Shown: positions 6,742 to 17,684, counted from the stretch's first letter. The stretch: DNA of 64,000 nucleotides from Zoogloea sp. (GCF_023150065.1 NZ_JAKLLN010000013.1:81036-145035); one strand, 5' to 3'. Numbers and translations: made by a program. Notes: generated by a model from the letters alone, not told the origin.

Positions 6742-8807
6742 GCCGGCACCATGCCGCTGTGGCGCAGCAGGGCATCCACCTGCGGTTCGCGGCCGCGGAA
6801 GGCCTTGAAGGATTCGAGGGCCGGGCGGCTGCCGCCGACGGCGAGGATCTCGTTCCAGAAACGCTGGCCGGTGGCGGCGTCGAGCACGCTGCCCTTGGGG
6901 CGGCCTTCTTCCTCGAAGGCGGCGAAGGCATCGGCCGACAGCACCTCGGCCCACTTGTAGCTGTAGTAGCCGGCTGCGTAACCCCCGGCAAAAATGTGGG
7001 TGAAGCTGTTGGGGAAGCGGTGCCAGGCTGGCGGCACCAGCACGGCGACCTCCTTGCGGACCTCGGCGAGGAGGTCCAGGTAGTTCCGGCTGGCGGGGTC
7101 GAAATCCATGTGCACCAGCAGGTCGAACAGGGAGAACTCGAGCTGGCGGACGGTGCCCAGGCCGCTCTGGAAGTTCTTGGCCGCCAGCATCTTGTCGAAG
7201 AGGGCCTTGGGCAGGGGCTCGCCGGTGTCGGCGTGGGCGGTCATCTCGCGCACCACGTCCCATTCCCAGCAGAAGTTCTCCATAAACTGGCTGGGCAGCT
7301 CGACGGCGTCCCACTCGACGCCGTGGATGCCGGAGACGGCCAGGTCTTCCACCTGGGTGAGCAGGTGGTGAAGGCCGTGGCCGGTCTCGTGGAAGAGGGT
7401 GATCACATCGTCGTGGCTGAAGGTGGCAGGTTTGCCGCCCACCGGGCCGGGGAAGTTGCACACCAGATAGGCCACCGGGGTCTCGATGCCGCTGGCCAGG
7501 CGCCGGCGGGTGATGGCGGAATCCATCCACGCGCCGCCCTTCTTGGTGTCGCGGGCGTAGAGGTCGAGGTAGAACTGGCCGACCAGCTGGCCGGCCCGCT
7601 CGATGCGGAAGAAGCGCACGTCCGGATGCCAGACGGGGCCGCTGTCGGGCTTGATGCTGACCTGGTACAGGCGTTCGACGACCTTGATGAGCCCGTCCAG
7701 CACCTTGTGTTCGGGCAGGTATTCCTTCACTTCCTGTTCCGAGAAGGCGTAGTTGGCGACGCGCAGCTTTTCAGAGGCATAGGCCACGTCCCAGGGCTCG
7801 AGGGGGGAGAGGCCGAGCTGCTCGCCGGCGAAGGCGCGGAGTTCGGCCAGGTCGCGTTCGGCGAAGGGCTTGGCCTTGACGGCCAGCTCACGCAGGAAGC
7901 CCAGCACCTGGTCCGGGGTGTCGGCCATCTTGGGCACCAGGGAGACTTCGGCATAGTTGCGGTAGCCGAGCATGCGGGCTTCTTCGGCACGCAGGGCGAG
8001 GATCTGCTGGATCAGCGGGCCGTTGTCCCACTCGGGCTTGCTGTAGCCGTTGTCGATTTCGGCGGCGCGGGTGGCGTAGGCCCGGTAGAGGGTTTCGCGC
8101 AGGCTGCGGCTGTCGGCGTACTGCATGACCGGCAGGTAGGAGGGCATCTTCAAGCCGAACTTCCAGCCTTCCTGGCCGGCCTTCTCGGCGGCTTCACGGG
8201 CGGCGGCGATGACGTCTTCGGGCAGGCCGGCCAGATCGGCCTCGTGGGTGACCAGATGGCTGAAGGCGTTGGTGGCGTCGAGCACGTTCTCGGAGAATTT
8301 GGCACCCAGGCCGGCCATCTCTTCCTGGATGGCCTGGAAGCGGGGCTTCTGCTCGTCGGGGAGTTCGGCGCCGGAAAGGCGGAAGCCGCGCAGCTCGTTG
8401 TCGATGATGCGACGGCGGGCCGGGCTGAGGGTGGCGTACTCGGGGCCGTTGGCAATGGCTTTATATTTTTCGAAAAGCTTAAGGTTTTGCCCCAATTCGG
8501 CGTAAAAACGGGTGACCTCCGGCAACATCGCGTTGTAGGCCTCCCGCCATTCGGGGGTGTCCATGACGCTGTGCATGTGGGCCGCAATGCCCCAGGCCCG
8601 GCCGAGGCGCTCGCCTTCGTTCTCGATGGGTTCGATAAAGCTGGCCCAGGTGGGGGTGGCGGGGTCGTCCTGCAGGCGTTCGACGGTGCTGCGCAGGGCA
8701 TCGAGCAGGCTGCGCACGGCGGGCTCCACGTGGGCGGGCTGGATGGCGTCGAAGCGCGGCAGGCCGGACAGTTCGAGCAGGGGCGAGGTGGCGGGGGTGG
8801 CGGTCAT
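6738..8807 (-). CDS. prlC: Oligopeptidase A (M3 zinc metallopeptidase)
   Basis: This 689-residue protein matches the usual length of PrlC/OpdA. The zinc site is His473-Glu-Thr-Gly-His477 (LFHETGHGLHH), with the downstream Glu in the following helix. It degrades short peptides in the cytoplasm, including cleaved signal peptides. The start is placed at the ATG at 8807 (MTATPATSPLLELSGLPRF), which fits the family start; an in-frame extension to 8906 is Pro-rich and unlikely. No strong ribosome binding site is visible. It is upstream of and coupled to the DUF4124 gene. Confidence 0.92.
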   Translation of the reverse strand: MTATPATSPLLELSGLPRFDAIQPAHVEPAVRSLLDALRSTVERLQDDPATPTWASFIEPIENEGERLGRAWGIAAHMHSVMDTPEWREAYNAMLPEVTRFYAELGQNLKLFEKYKAIANGPEYATLSPARRRIIDNELRGFRLSGAELPDEQKPRFQAIQEEMAGLGAKFSENVLDATNAFSHLVTHEADLAGLPEDVIAAAREAAEKAGQEGWKFGLKMPSYLPVMQYADSRSLRETLYRAYATRAAEIDNGYSKPEWDNGPLIQQILALRAEEARMLGYRNYAEVSLVPKMADTPDQVLGFLRELAVKAKPFAERDLAELRAFAGEQLGLSPLEPWDVAYASEKLRVANYAFSEQEVKEYLPEHKVLDGLIKVVERLYQVSIKPDSGPVWHPDVRFFRIERAGQLVGQFYLDLYARDTKKGGAWMDSAITRRRLASGIETPVAYLVCNFPGPVGGKPATFSHDDVITLFHETGHGLHHLLTQVEDLAVSGIHGVEWDAVELPSQFMENFCWEWDVVREMTAHADTGEPLPKALFDKMLAAKNFQSGLGTVRQLEFSLFDLLVHMDFDPASRNYLDLLAEVRKEVAVLVPPAWHRFPNSFTHIFAGGYAAGYYSYKWAEVLSADAFAAFEEEGRPKGSVLDAATGQRFWNEILAVGGSRPALESFKAFRGREPQVDALLRHSGMVPA

Positions 8808-8917
8808 TTTTATGAAAGCAGTCAGTTGAGTGGTTTCATTTTGCCGAATTCCGCGCGGAGTGTCGCCTGTGTTGGCGGCCGGAGGCGGAACGGCAGGCAT
8901 GCACAAAGGGGATGGGC

Positions 8918-9784
8918 GTGAGCGACAAGGCGTTGAATCTGGCAGAGCAGGCTTTCCTGCATACCATCAACCAGGAGCTGGAGCGCGGCGAGCTGCGTTT
9001 CCCGACCTCCATGGAAGTGACCATGCGGGTGCTGGAGGCCCTCGACAACCCGGACCTGGACCTGGGCCGGATGTCGACCATGGTGTCTGCCGAACCCCTG
9101 CTGGCGGCCCGTACCGTGGCGCTGGCCAACTCGGCCTGGTACAACCCGAGCGGGCGTGTGGTGACCGATGTGCCGAAGGCGCTGGTGCGCATCGGCTTCG
9201 GCAAGTTGCGCGCCCTGGCCATGGCGGTGGCGGCGGAGCAGCTGATGCACCGGGAGGTGCTCGGCCCCTACCAGCCGCTGATCCGCAAGCTGTGGGCCCA
9301 TTGCGTGGATGTGGCGGCGACGGCCAGCGTGCTGGCCCGGCTGTGTACGGCCCAGGACCGGGATGCGGCCTTCTTTGCCGGCATGGTGCATGACATCGGC
9401 CAGTTCTTCCTGCTGGCCCGGGTCTGGGAGTATCCCGAACTGCTGAATGATGACAGCCCGCTCTCGGATCTGGTGCGGGTCTGGCATGCCCCGGTGGGGC
9501 GGGCGGTGCTGGCGGCCATGAGCATGCCGCGGGAGCTGGTTGATGCGGTGGACAACCCGGAGATCTATGGGGGCGAGTGGCCTCCGACCACTATCCCGGA
9601 CCTGATTTTCATTGCCAACCTGGTGGCGGAGTCGCGCAATCCGTTCTCGCCCGAGGATGAGGATTTCCGCCGGGGCCTGGCCCGGGCGGCGACCCTGGGG
9701 CTGGATGAGGCCCGCCTGGAGAAGGCGCTGGCCGAGTCCGCCGAGGAGCGGCAGGCGTTGATGGCCCTGTTCCACGTCGGCTGA
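8918..9784 (+). CDS. HDOD domain signalling protein
   Basis: The product is 288 residues and consists of a single HDOD domain. Landmarks are LRFPTSMEVTMRVLEALDNPD at the start and AEPLLAARTVALANSAWYNP, which are typical of the fold. An HD-like VHDIGQF segment sits where the HD-phosphohydrolase metal site would be. HDOD proteins act as scaffolds in bacterial signalling, often around c-di-GMP or stress responses, and usually lack enzyme activity. The GTG at 8918 is preferred because AAGGGG lies 7 bases upstream; the ATG at 8912 is too close to it. It is divergent from prlC and convergent with purC across a shared terminator. Confidence 0.75.
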   Translation: MSDKALNLAEQAFLHTINQELERGELRFPTSMEVTMRVLEALDNPDLDLGRMSTMVSAEPLLAARTVALANSAWYNPSGRVVTDVPKALVRIGFGKLRALAMAVAAEQLMHREVLGPYQPLIRKLWAHCVDVAATASVLARLCTAQDRDAAFFAGMVHDIGQFFLLARVWEYPELLNDDSPLSDLVRVWHAPVGRAVLAAMSMPRELVDAVDNPEIYGGEWPPTTIPDLIFIANLVAESRNPFSPEDEDFRRGLARAATLGLDEARLEKALAESAEERQALMALFHVG

Positions 9785-9815
9785 ATCCGGCCTCGCACTT
9801 ACCCGAGGCAGAACC

Positions 9816-9854
9816 AAAAAGCACACAACCCGCCGAGGCGGGTTGTGTGCTTTT
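9816..9854. terminator. Bidirectional terminator between HDOD gene and purC
   Basis: A 13-14 base-pair stem (GCACACAACCCGCC with its complement, loop GAG) is flanked by AAAAA on the left and TTTT on the right. It can therefore end transcripts from both convergent genes. Confidence 0.85.
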
Positions 9855-9876
9855 GGGCTGCCCGGCGAGGGTGCGC

Positions 9877-10809
9877 TCAGAGGCGCTGGCCGGTGAGGTG
9901 CTCGTAGGCTTCGACGTACTTGGCAGCGGTGCGGGCGATGACTTCGTCCGGCAGCTTGGGGCCGGGGGCGACCTTGCCCCAGTCCAGGGTTTCCAGGTAG
10001 TCGCGCACGTACTGCTTGTCGTAGCTCGGCGGGCTGATGCCTTCGGCGTAGCTGTCGGCGGGCCAGAAGCGCGAGGAGTCGGGCGTAAGGGCTTCGTCGA
10101 TCAGGTGCAGGGTGCCGGCGGCGTCGATACCGAACTCGAACTTGGTGTCGGCGATGATGATGCCGCGGGTGGCCGCGTAGTCGGCGGCTTCGGAGTACAG
10201 GCGGATGGCGGCGTCGCGGGCTTCGGCGACCAGTTGGGCGCCGGTCTTGCCGGTGCCCTTCAGGGCGTCGGCGAGGACGGCATCGGTGCGGGCCTGGGCT
10301 TGCTCGAAGCTGATGTTCTCGTCGTGATCGCCGACCTCGGCCTTGCTGGCCGGGGTGAAGATCGGGAAGGGCAGCTTCTGGGCCTGGCGCAGGCCGGCGG
10401 GCAGGTCGATGCCGCAGATGGCGCCGGTGTCCTGGTAGTCCTTCCAGCCGGAACCGATCACGTAGCCACGCACCACGGCCTCGATGGGCAGCGGGGTGAG
10501 GCGCTTGACCACCAGGGCGCGGCCGCGCACCTGGTCACGCTCGTCGGCAGCCACCACGCTCTCGGGGTCGATGCCGGTGAGCTGATTGGGGACGATGTGG
10601 CCGAGCCGGGCAAACCAGAAGTTGGCCATGGCGGTGAGCACCTGGCCCTTGCGGGGGATCGGATCCGGGAGGATGACGTCGAAGGCCGACAGGCGGTCGG
10701 AGGTGACGATGAGCAGTTTGTCGGCGTCGATGGCGTAGATGTCGCGCACCTTGCCACGGCCCAGCAGGGTCAGGCTGCGGATGGAGGATTCGAAGAGCGG
10801 AGTGGTCAC
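9877..10809 (-). CDS. purC: Phosphoribosylaminoimidazole-succinocarboxamide synthase (SAICAR synthetase)
   Basis: This 310-residue enzyme joins aspartate to CAIR using ATP, a late step of purine synthesis. It shows the long PurC form with [13 protein letters not shown] near the N-terminus, [33 protein letters not shown] and KFEFGID. The GTG at 10809 ([13 protein letters not shown]) is the usual family start; a TTG seven codons upstream is less likely. It stands near fba and pyk, a common arrangement in Rhodocyclaceae. Confidence 0.93.
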   Translation of the reverse strand: MTTPLFESSIRSLTLLGRGKVRDIYAIDADKLLIVTSDRLSAFDVILPDPIPRKGQVLTAMANFWFARLGHIVPNQLTGIDPESVVAADERDQVRGRALVVKRLTPLPIEAVVRGYVIGSGWKDYQDTGAICGIDLPAGLRQAQKLPFPIFTPASKAEVGDHDENISFEQAQARTDAVLADALKGTGKTGAQLVAEARDAAIRLYSEAADYAATRGIIIADTKFEFGIDAAGTLHLIDEALTPDSSRFWPADSYAEGISPPSYDKQYVRDYLETLDWGKVAPGPKLPDEVIARTAAKYVEAYEHLTGQRL

Positions 10810-10861
10810 GGTCTGGTGTCCGTCGGTCAAAACGCGATTATAGCGGGGTGGCGGGGGTCGG

Positions 10862-12163
10862 TCAGTGTCCGGCGTCGGCGGCGGCCAGATGCTTGCGCAT
10901 GCGGTGCAGGCCGAAGGCCACGAAACCGGCGATCAGGGGAATGGCGGCGGCGGTGATGCCCTCCGGCGTGAGGGGCTCGATCTGGTGCTTCACGCCCTTG
11001 GCCATGTACTGCACCAGCTGGGAGGCGTAGTAGGTGATGGCCACCACCGACAGGCCCTCGACGGTCTGCTGCAGGTGTAGCTGGAGCTTGGCGCGGCGGT
11101 TCATCTGGCCCAGCAGTTCCTGGTTCTGGCGCTCCAGCTCCACCTCGACCCGGGTGCGCAGCAGCTGGCTGTTGCGGGCCACGCGGCTGGACAGGTCTTC
11201 CTGGCGGCGGGCCATGGTGACGCAGGTGTTCATGGCGGGCAGCAGGCGCCGTTCCATGAATTCGTGGAAGGTGGGCAGGCCGATGATGCGGCGCTCGCGC
11301 AGCTCGGCGATGCGCTGCATCACCAGGCTGTGATAGGCCCGGGCGGCGCCGAAGCGGAAGGTGGTGCGGGCCACCGAGTGCTCGACTTCGGCGGCCATGG
11401 TGGTGAGGTCGGCCAGCACGCTGCGCTCGTCGTCGGTGCTGCGGGCGCTGCCGGTACGGTCCATCAGGTCGGCGAGGCGCTGCTCGGCGGCGCCCAGCAG
11501 GCGTCCGACCTCCTTGGCAACCGGAAAGGCCAGCAGGGCCATCAGGCGGTAGGTCTCGATCTCCACCAGGCGTTGCACGGTGCGGCCGGCCTGGCGGCGG
11601 GTCAGGGATACGTCGATGACCAGGAAGCGCGAGAAGCCGTTTTCGAAGAGAAAGTCGGTGAACACCCAGGCAGCGCCATCGGCCACGGTGGCGCCGACCA
11701 TCTGCCGGCCGGTGGGGGAGAGCTGGGCCATGACGCTCTCGGGCGTCACCTCGGCGGCGGAGCGGAGCTCGACGTGGGTGGCGACGATGAGCTTGCCCGG
11801 CAGGCTCTTGAGCCAGGCCTCGGGTACCACGGAGAGGGCCGAGGCGCTGCCATCCAGGCCCTCGCCCCGGGCGATGGAGCGGAAGAAGGTGTAGCTGGAG
11901 AACTCGTTGTGGAGTTCCCACTTGAGCTGGAAACTGCCGAAGTCGATCAGGTGATGGGTGCCGGCGTCGTCGATGGGCTGGCCGAGGAGCTTGCCCAGGG
12001 CGATGAGGTGCTGCTGGGCGGCGCCGGGGGCTTCGTCCTGGTGGTGCAGGGCGAGGTAGCTGATGAGCTGCGGGCTCTCGAGGGGCACCGGCGGACGGGC
12101 GTGAAACTCGTCGTTGAGGGCCTGACGCTGGTCGTGTTCGGTGAAGTGGGGTGGCAGGGTCAT
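10862..12163 (-). CDS. DUF3422 family membrane protein
   Basis: The product is 433 residues and begins [20 protein letters not shown], characteristic of DUF3422. The first 230 residues are soluble, with conserved FHARPP and an SSYTFFRS segment. A long helical region follows, and the C-terminal 90 residues hold two hydrophobic helices ([20 protein letters not shown] and [17 protein letters not shown]). The family is widespread in proteobacteria and its function is unknown. The layout suggests a membrane-anchored coiled-coil protein with a large cytoplasmic domain. Confidence 0.8.
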   Translation of the reverse strand: MTLPPHFTEHDQRQALNDEFHARPPVPLESPQLISYLALHHQDEAPGAAQQHLIALGKLLGQPIDDAGTHHLIDFGSFQLKWELHNEFSSYTFFRSIARGEGLDGSASALSVVPEAWLKSLPGKLIVATHVELRSAAEVTPESVMAQLSPTGRQMVGATVADGAAWVFTDFLFENGFSRFLVIDVSLTRRQAGRTVQRLVEIETYRLMALLAFPVAKEVGRLLGAAEQRLADLMDRTGSARSTDDERSVLADLTTMAAEVEHSVARTTFRFGAARAYHSLVMQRIAELRERRIIGLPTFHEFMERRLLPAMNTCVTMARRQEDLSSRVARNSQLLRTRVEVELERQNQELLGQMNRRAKLQLHLQQTVEGLSVVAITYYASQLVQYMAKGVKHQIEPLTPEGITAAAIPLIAGFVAFGLHRMRKHLAAADAGH

Positions 12164-12283
12164 GGGATCTGACAGGCCGGGGGTGATCGGGGAATCATCT
12201 TGCCGTTACGGAAGCCAGGCTGGCAAGCCTGCCGGCAGGATGGTCGTGCTACGGGTCACGGGGCGTTGTTGCGCTGCAACAAA

Positions 12284-12664
12284 TCACCGGTTGGCGAGCA
12301 GCGTCACGGCCAGCGCAGCCACGGCGAGGACGCCGACGAGGGCCAGGGCGATACCCAGTTGCCGGACCCGCTGCTGCAAGCGGTGGGTGGTGTCCACCAG
12401 TTCGGCGTTCTGGGTGGCCAGCGCGGCAAGGAGCCCGGCGGCTTCCTGCTGTTGCAGGCTCAGCTCGTCGAGCTGACGCGCCAGGGCGGCCAGGCGGGCA
12501 TCGTCGGGGCCTGCCGCGTTCGAGGGGGGGACGGTGTCGGCCGGCGCGCCCTGGGGGGCGGCCTTCTGCCACAGTTTGCGGGCGCTCTGGGCGAGGTCGG
12601 GCGCCCTGGCGATGACTTCGGACCAGGGAATGGCCTTGACGAGGGTGGACCAGGGGAGCGCCAT
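12284..12664 (-). CDS. Small coiled-coil protein with C-terminal membrane helix
   Basis: The product is 126 residues. It starts MALPWSTLVKAIPWSEVIAR, has a helical heptad-like region (about residues 55-100, rich in Leu, Gln and Ala) and ends in a membrane helix (IALALVGVLAVAALAVTLLA). A tail-anchored coiled-coil protein is the most that can be said. It lies between DUF3422 and fba on the same strand, but the terminator after fba separates it from fba transcription. Confidence 0.6.
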   Translation of the reverse strand: MALPWSTLVKAIPWSEVIARAPDLAQSARKLWQKAAPQGAPADTVPPSNAAGPDDARLAALARQLDELSLQQQEAAGLLAALATQNAELVDTTHRLQQRVRQLGIALALVGVLAVAALAVTLLANR

Positions 12665-12681
12665 GGGTGAGTTCCGGAATG

Positions 12682-12707
12682 AAAAGGGGCCGGCATGGCC
12701 GGCCCCG
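12682..12707 (-). terminator. Terminator after fba
   Basis: A GGGGCCGGC stem with its complement around a 2-4 base loop is followed, on the minus strand, by TTTTC. It lies directly downstream of the fba stop codon. Confidence 0.7.
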
Positions 12708-12738
12708 ATTCTGACACGCCGGCGAGCCGGCGGCAGGT

Positions 12739-13803
12739 TTAGCGGACGATCTGGTTGAGGGAGCCGCTCTTGTAGGCTGCAGCGATCTTGTCCAGGGAGA
12801 TGGGCTTGATCTTGCTGGCGTTGCCGGCGGTGCCGAAGGCTTCGAAGCGGGCCTTGCACACCAGCTTGGCGGCTTCGCGGGCGGGCTTGAGGAATTCGCG
12901 CGGGTCGAACTTGGAGGGGTTCTCGACGAAGAACTTGCGGATCGCGCCGGTCATGGCCAGGCGGATGTCGGTGTCGATGTTGATCTTGCGCACGCCGTAC
13001 TTGATGCCGCGGACGATCTCCTCGACGGGCACGCCGTAGGTTTCCTTCATGTCGCCGCCGTACTCGCGGATGATCTCGAGGAGCTCCTGGGGCACCGAGG
13101 AGGAGCCGTGCATCACCAGGTGGGTGTTGGGGATGCGGGCGTTGATGGCCTTGATGCGCTCGATGGCGAGGATGTCGCCGGTGGGCTTGCGGGTGAACTT
13201 GTAGGCGCCGTGGCTGGTGCCGATGGCGATGGCCAGGGCGTCCACGTTGGTCTGGCGCACGAAGTCGGCGGCCTGGTCGGGGTCGGTGAGCATCTGGGAG
13301 TGGTCCAGGGTGCCTTCGGCGCCGATGCCGTCTTCCTCGCCGGCCTGGCCGGTCTCGAGGGAGCCCAGGCAACCCAGCTCGCCTTCGACGCTGACGCCGA
13401 TGGCGTGGGACAGCTCGACCACGCGGCGGGTCACGTCCACGTTGTATTCGTAGGAGGACGGGGTCTTGCCGTCTTCCATCAGGGAGCCGTCCATCATCAC
13501 CGAGGAGAAGCCGGAGCGGATGGCGCCCTGGCAGATGGCGGGGGACTGGCCGTGGTCCTGGTGCATGACCACGGGGATGTGCGGGTAGGCTTCGACGGCG
13601 GCGTCGATGAGGTGGCGCAGGAAGGCTTCGCCGGCGTATTTGCGGGCACCGGCGGAGGCCTGCATGATCACCGGGCTGTCGGTTTCCGACGCGGCTTCCA
13701 TGATGGCCTGGACCTGTTCGAGGTTATTGACGTTGAACGCGGGCAGGCCGTAGCCGTTTTCGGCGGCGTGGTCGAGAAGCTGGCGCATGGAAACAAGGGA
13801 CAT
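12739..13803 (-). CDS. fba: Class II fructose-bisphosphate aldolase
   Basis: This 354-residue zinc enzyme interconverts fructose 1,6-bisphosphate with the two triose phosphates. The zinc-binding segment [10 protein letters not shown], the SVMMDGS strand, the EGELGCLG segment and the HGSSSVP phosphate site are all present. The length and the EELG-like insert ([17 protein letters not shown]) fit the Calvin-cycle-type (CbbA) subfamily common in beta-proteobacteria. The ATG at 13803 has GGAGA 8 bases upstream. It follows pyk on the same strand. Confidence 0.95.
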   Translation of the reverse strand: MSLVSMRQLLDHAAENGYGLPAFNVNNLEQVQAIMEAASETDSPVIMQASAGARKYAGEAFLRHLIDAAVEAYPHIPVVMHQDHGQSPAICQGAIRSGFSSVMMDGSLMEDGKTPSSYEYNVDVTRRVVELSHAIGVSVEGELGCLGSLETGQAGEEDGIGAEGTLDHSQMLTDPDQAADFVRQTNVDALAIAIGTSHGAYKFTRKPTGDILAIERIKAINARIPNTHLVMHGSSSVPQELLEIIREYGGDMKETYGVPVEEIVRGIKYGVRKINIDTDIRLAMTGAIRKFFVENPSKFDPREFLKPAREAAKLVCKARFEAFGTAGNASKIKPISLDKIAAAYKSGSLNQIVR

Positions 13804-13921
13804 GGTTTTTTCTCCGGGGGCCGGGGCCGGCCTGGTAAAGACGTAAAACCGCAATTCTACCAAGCCGGCATGCCCCCTGCGCGACCGGCAGGTGAGCATA
13901 TGTCCCAAATTGTGTTGCCGG

Positions 13922-15367
13922 TCACACCACCCCGGGCTTGGGGGTGTCGCCCACGCGGACGATCTTCATGGTGTTGGTGCCACCCGCGGCGCCAATGGGC
14001 TCGCCGATGGTCAGCACGATGAGGTCGCCGTAATCGACGACGCCCTGCTCGAGCAGGATCTGCTCGGCTTCCCACAGCATCACGTCGCGGTCGGCGTGCA
14101 GCTGCGACATCAGCAGCGGATAGACCTCCCGGTAGAGGGTCATCTGGTTGCGTGCCGACACCTCGGGGGTGAGGGCGTAGATGGGCACGCCACTGTTGAG
14201 GCGGCTCATCCACAGGGCGGTGGAGCCGGTCTGGGTGAGGGAGGCGATGGCCTTGACCTTGAGGTGGTAGGCGGTCCACATGGCGGCCATGGCGATGGAC
14301 TGGTCGATGCGCGTGAAGATGCGGTCGAGGAAGTCCCGGTCCATGGTGACCTCGGCGGATTTCTCGGCTTCCAGGCAGATCCGCGACATGGATTCGACCA
14401 CCTCGACCGGGAACTTGCCCGAGGCGGTTTCGGCGGAGAGCATCACCGCGTCGGTGCCGTCGAGCACGGCGTTGGCCACGTCGGAGACCTCGGCGCGGGT
14501 GGGCACCGGGCTGTGGATCATGGACTCCATCATCTGGGTGGCGGTGATGGCCAGCTTGTTGCGCTCCCGGGCGGCGCGGATCATGCGTTTCTGCAGGGCC
14601 GGCACGGCGGCGTCGCCCACCTCCACGGCCAGGTCGCCCCGGGCCACCATGATGCCGTCGGAGGCGTCGAGGATCTCCTCGAGGTTGGCGACGGCCTCGG
14701 TGCGTTCGATCTTGGCGATGAGCATGGCGCTGCTGCCGGCGGCGCGCAGCAGCTGGCGGGCCATGTACATGTCGGCGGCGCCCTTGGGGAAGGAGATGGC
14801 GACGAAGTCCACGCCGATCAGCGCGGCGGTCTTGATGTCGTCCATGTCCTTGGCGGTGAGGGCCGGTGCGGTGAGGCCGCCGCCCTGGCGGTTGATGCCC
14901 TTGTTGTTGGACAGCTCGCCGCCCACCTTGACCCGGGTGTGGATCTCCTGGCCGAGGACGCGATCGACGCTGAGCTTGAGGCGGCCGTCGTCCAGCAGCA
15001 GCACGTCACCGGGCTTCACGTCCCGGGGCAGGTCCTTGTAGTCGAGGCCGACCCGGTGGGCATTGCCGGGGCCCGTGAGGGCCGCGTCGAGGATGAAGGC
15101 GGCGTCCTTGGCCAGATTGATCTTGCCCTCTTCGAATTTGCCGACTCGGATCTTGGGGCCCTGCATGTCGGCCAGGATGCCCACCGGGCGGCCGACCAGC
15201 TGGGCGGCTTCACGGATCTGGTTGGCGCGGGCGATGTGGTCCTCGGCTTTGCCGTGGGAGAAATTCAGGCGCACCACGTCCACGCCGGCGTGGACAAGGC
15301 GCTCAAGGGTCTGCAGGTCGGAGGAGGCGGGGCCGAGGGTGGCGACGATCTTGGTGTGGCGGGACAT
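13922..15367 (-). CDS. pyk: Pyruvate kinase
   Basis: This 481-residue enzyme makes pyruvate and ATP from phosphoenolpyruvate. [12 protein letters not shown] begins the barrel, RLNFSHG and [11 protein letters not shown] follow, and the catalytic AKIERTEAV and [10 protein letters not shown] segments are intact. The C-terminal regulatory domain ends [12 protein letters not shown]. The ATG at 15367 is preceded by AGGAGA. It lies just upstream of fba and is probably in the same transcription unit. Confidence 0.95.
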   Translation of the reverse strand: MSRHTKIVATLGPASSDLQTLERLVHAGVDVVRLNFSHGKAEDHIARANQIREAAQLVGRPVGILADMQGPKIRVGKFEEGKINLAKDAAFILDAALTGPGNAHRVGLDYKDLPRDVKPGDVLLLDDGRLKLSVDRVLGQEIHTRVKVGGELSNNKGINRQGGGLTAPALTAKDMDDIKTAALIGVDFVAISFPKGAADMYMARQLLRAAGSSAMLIAKIERTEAVANLEEILDASDGIMVARGDLAVEVGDAAVPALQKRMIRAARERNKLAITATQMMESMIHSPVPTRAEVSDVANAVLDGTDAVMLSAETASGKFPVEVVESMSRICLEAEKSAEVTMDRDFLDRIFTRIDQSIAMAAMWTAYHLKVKAIASLTQTGSTALWMSRLNSGVPIYALTPEVSARNQMTLYREVYPLLMSQLHADRDVMLWEAEQILLEQGVVDYGDLIVLTIGEPIGAAGGTNTMKIVRVGDTPKPGVV

Positions 15368-15483
15368 GAGGTCTCCTGGTTGTAATTGGTCTGTTCGGCG
15401 TGGTGTCGGAGGCGATTCTAGGGCATGGGACATGGCAGCGTGATTGCATCAGGTCAAGCGGCGGGCTTGCCTGCGGTTTGCCG

Positions 15484-17433
15484 TCACGGTGGGTTGCGCC
15501 GCGTGACGGCGCCGCTGGCGCCGTTGCGGCCAATGGATTTGGTGCGATACATGGCGGCGTCGGCGCGACGCGTGAGGCTGTCGAGATCGGTGCCGTGGTC
15601 CGGGTAGAGGGCAATGCCGATGCTGACCGAGACCAGGGCCTCCCGGCCATCCAGGATGAAGGGCGCGTTGATGGTGCGGCGGATCTTCTCGGCGACGGCG
15701 AGGGCTTCGTTCATGCCGCCCATATCATGGAGCAGGGCGGTGAACTCGTCACCCCCCTGGCGGGCGAGCAGATCACTTGCCCGCAGGCACTGGCGCATGC
15801 GTCTTGCCGTCTCGATGAGCAGGGCGTCGCCGGCGGCATGGCCGAGGCTGTCATTCACTTCCTTGAAGTGGTCCAGGTCCAGGTAGAGCAGGGCGAAACG
15901 GCTGTGCTGCCGGCGTGCCATGAGCAGGCTGGTGTTCATCTGGTCCAGGAAGCTGGCCCGGTTGGCCAGACCGGTAAGGGAGTCGTGGGTGGCCAGGTAG
16001 TGGATGCGCTCCTCCGAGGCCTTGCGTTCGGAGATGTCGGTGACGCTCAGGATCACGCTTTGCAGTCGGCCGTCCTTGTCCAGGTAGGGGGCATCCGTGA
16101 CGATGGCGGTCAGATAGCTGCCGTCGGCGGTGAGCAGGGTCTGCTCGTAGGTGGCAGGCTCGCCGCGCAGCAGCCGGGCGAGGAAGCGGCTGCGGCTCGC
16201 CGGATCACCAGGGGGCCACAGGGCGGTGAACGGCGTTCCGATCAGGTTGCCTTCCGGATGGCCGAGGAGGCGCTGCAGGCGTGGGTTGAGGAAGGAAAAA
16301 TGGAGGTCGGCATCGAGGGCGGCAATGCCGTCCCGCGACTGATTGACCAGGGTGCTGTAACGGGCCTCGCTGCTGCGCAGGGAGTTGCCGATGCGATCAA
16401 GCTCCCGGGCCCGTGAGCGGGCGCTGGCCAGGGAAAGGGTGAGCAGGACGAGCAGGCCGCAGATCAGCACGATGGACCCAGTCTCCAGCCGATTGCCGGC
16501 GGCATGGCTGGGGGCCAGGCGCGGCGTGCTGTCGAACGCCAGGGTCCAGACCCTGCTGTCCAGCTCCAGCAGGGTCCGGTCGCTGAGCTCCGCGGTGTCG
16601 TCTGCGTCCGGGTGGCTGTCGAAGAGCAGGGCCTCGGGTTTCGTGTCGTGGCCATCGTAGATGCGCAGCCGGATGCGCGGCCCGGCATTGCCCAGGGTGC
16701 CGGCGATCAGATCGTTCATGCGGAAGGGGCTGTAGACCCAGCCGAGAAACGCGCGCTCGCGCTGGGCCGGGGTCCCCAGGTCTACGCCCCGGCGGAATAC
16801 GGGCACGTAGAGCAGTACGCCGGGCTGTGGGTCGATGGTGGTCTCCTGAACCAGCCGGACCTTGCCCGACAGGGCCGGCACGCCCAGCTGCAGGGCCCGG
16901 GTCATGGCCTCCCGGCGTACCGGCTCGGACAGCATGTCGTAGCCGAAGGCCCGCTGGTTGCGCCAGTCGAAAGGCTCGATGTAAACGATCGCACCATACT
17001 CGCTGCGTGGCCCCGGGGGGCTGACCCGATAGTCAGGGAAGCCCTCGGCGCGGATCCTCTCTTCGTGGCGGATCAGCTGGTCGGCGTCGACGTGCATGGC
17101 AAAGCCGACCCCCTGGATTCCCGGGTAATCCACCGGCAGCTGCAGGGCTTCCACGTAGCTCCGCCATTCGCTCCGGGTCACCTCCCTTGAGGCCAGAAAC
17201 AGGGCGCGGGCGCTGATCAGGACCTGCCGGTAGGCTTTCAGCCGCTCCTCGATGCGCAGCGTCACCTCCCCGGTTTCCCGGGCAAACGCGTCCTGCGCGG
17301 CCCGCTGGCGGGCCTGCTCCAGCCGATCCACCACGATCAGTCCGATCACGCTCGAGAACAGCAGCGCGATCAGGGTCGGCACGGCGACGGCTGGCGTCAG
17401 CGTGCGAGCGAGCCATCTGGCAAATCCCGGCAT
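15484..17433 (-). CDS. CHASE-PAS-GGDEF membrane diguanylate cyclase
   Basis: The product is 649 residues. A membrane helix at about residues 14-36 is followed by a periplasmic CHASE domain (GIQGVGFAMHV, YGAIVYIEPFDWRNQRAFGYDM). A second helix (ETGSIVLICGLLVLLTLSLA), a PAS domain (YSTLVNQSRDGIAALDADLH) and a GGDEF domain come next. GGDEF is intact at 560-564, and the inhibitory RxxD site is present five residues before it (Arg551, Asp554). It is therefore an active, product-inhibited c-di-GMP synthase that responds to an unknown periplasmic ligand. No EAL domain is attached. The start has GGAGG about 10 bases upstream. It is divergent from the rfb operon. Confidence 0.9.
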   Translation of the reverse strand: MPGFARWLARTLTPAVAVPTLIALLFSSVIGLIVVDRLEQARQRAAQDAFARETGEVTLRIEERLKAYRQVLISARALFLASREVTRSEWRSYVEALQLPVDYPGIQGVGFAMHVDADQLIRHEERIRAEGFPDYRVSPPGPRSEYGAIVYIEPFDWRNQRAFGYDMLSEPVRREAMTRALQLGVPALSGKVRLVQETTIDPQPGVLLYVPVFRRGVDLGTPAQRERAFLGWVYSPFRMNDLIAGTLGNAGPRIRLRIYDGHDTKPEALLFDSHPDADDTAELSDRTLLELDSRVWTLAFDSTPRLAPSHAAGNRLETGSIVLICGLLVLLTLSLASARSRARELDRIGNSLRSSEARYSTLVNQSRDGIAALDADLHFSFLNPRLQRLLGHPEGNLIGTPFTALWPPGDPASRSRFLARLLRGEPATYEQTLLTADGSYLTAIVTDAPYLDKDGRLQSVILSVTDISERKASEERIHYLATHDSLTGLANRASFLDQMNTSLLMARRQHSRFALLYLDLDHFKEVNDSLGHAAGDALLIETARRMRQCLRASDLLARQGGDEFTALLHDMGGMNEALAVAEKIRRTINAPFILDGREALVSVSIGIALYPDHGTDLDSLTRRADAAMYRTKSIGRNGASGAVTRRNPP

Positions 17434-17562
17434 GATAGAAGCGCCTCCCTCTGGCTCCCGGGCCCCGTGCGGGGTCTCCCCCGGTGTGGGCGGAGCCTGT
17501 TTCCGGCTTAACGGCAGCGTTGTCGGGAGTTTGATCCTGGTTGTGGATAGTGGTGGAGTGCG

Positions 17563-17591
17563 CAGACTTCAAATTCCAGGGGTGTCATAAT
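17563..17591 (+). promoter_or_regulatory. Candidate promoter of the rfb operon
   Basis: An extended -10 (TG-T-CATAAT, 17583-17591) lies about 95 bases before rfbB. The -35 region opposite it (CAGACT) is poor, so the call rests on the extended -10. Confidence 0.3.
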
Positions 17592-17684
17592 CAGAAGGCT
17601 TTACGGAGGCGTTTCGGTACTTGCCGGACGGCCTCCAGCGCGGCCCGCAGGCGGCGCCCATCCGTGAAACCCTGAGGACCCCCC

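Noticed and set aside
6693..8921. A 742-codon plus-strand open frame
   Set aside because: It lies opposite prlC, is Gly/Val/Gln-rich with no family likeness, and arises from GC-rich third positions on the other strand.
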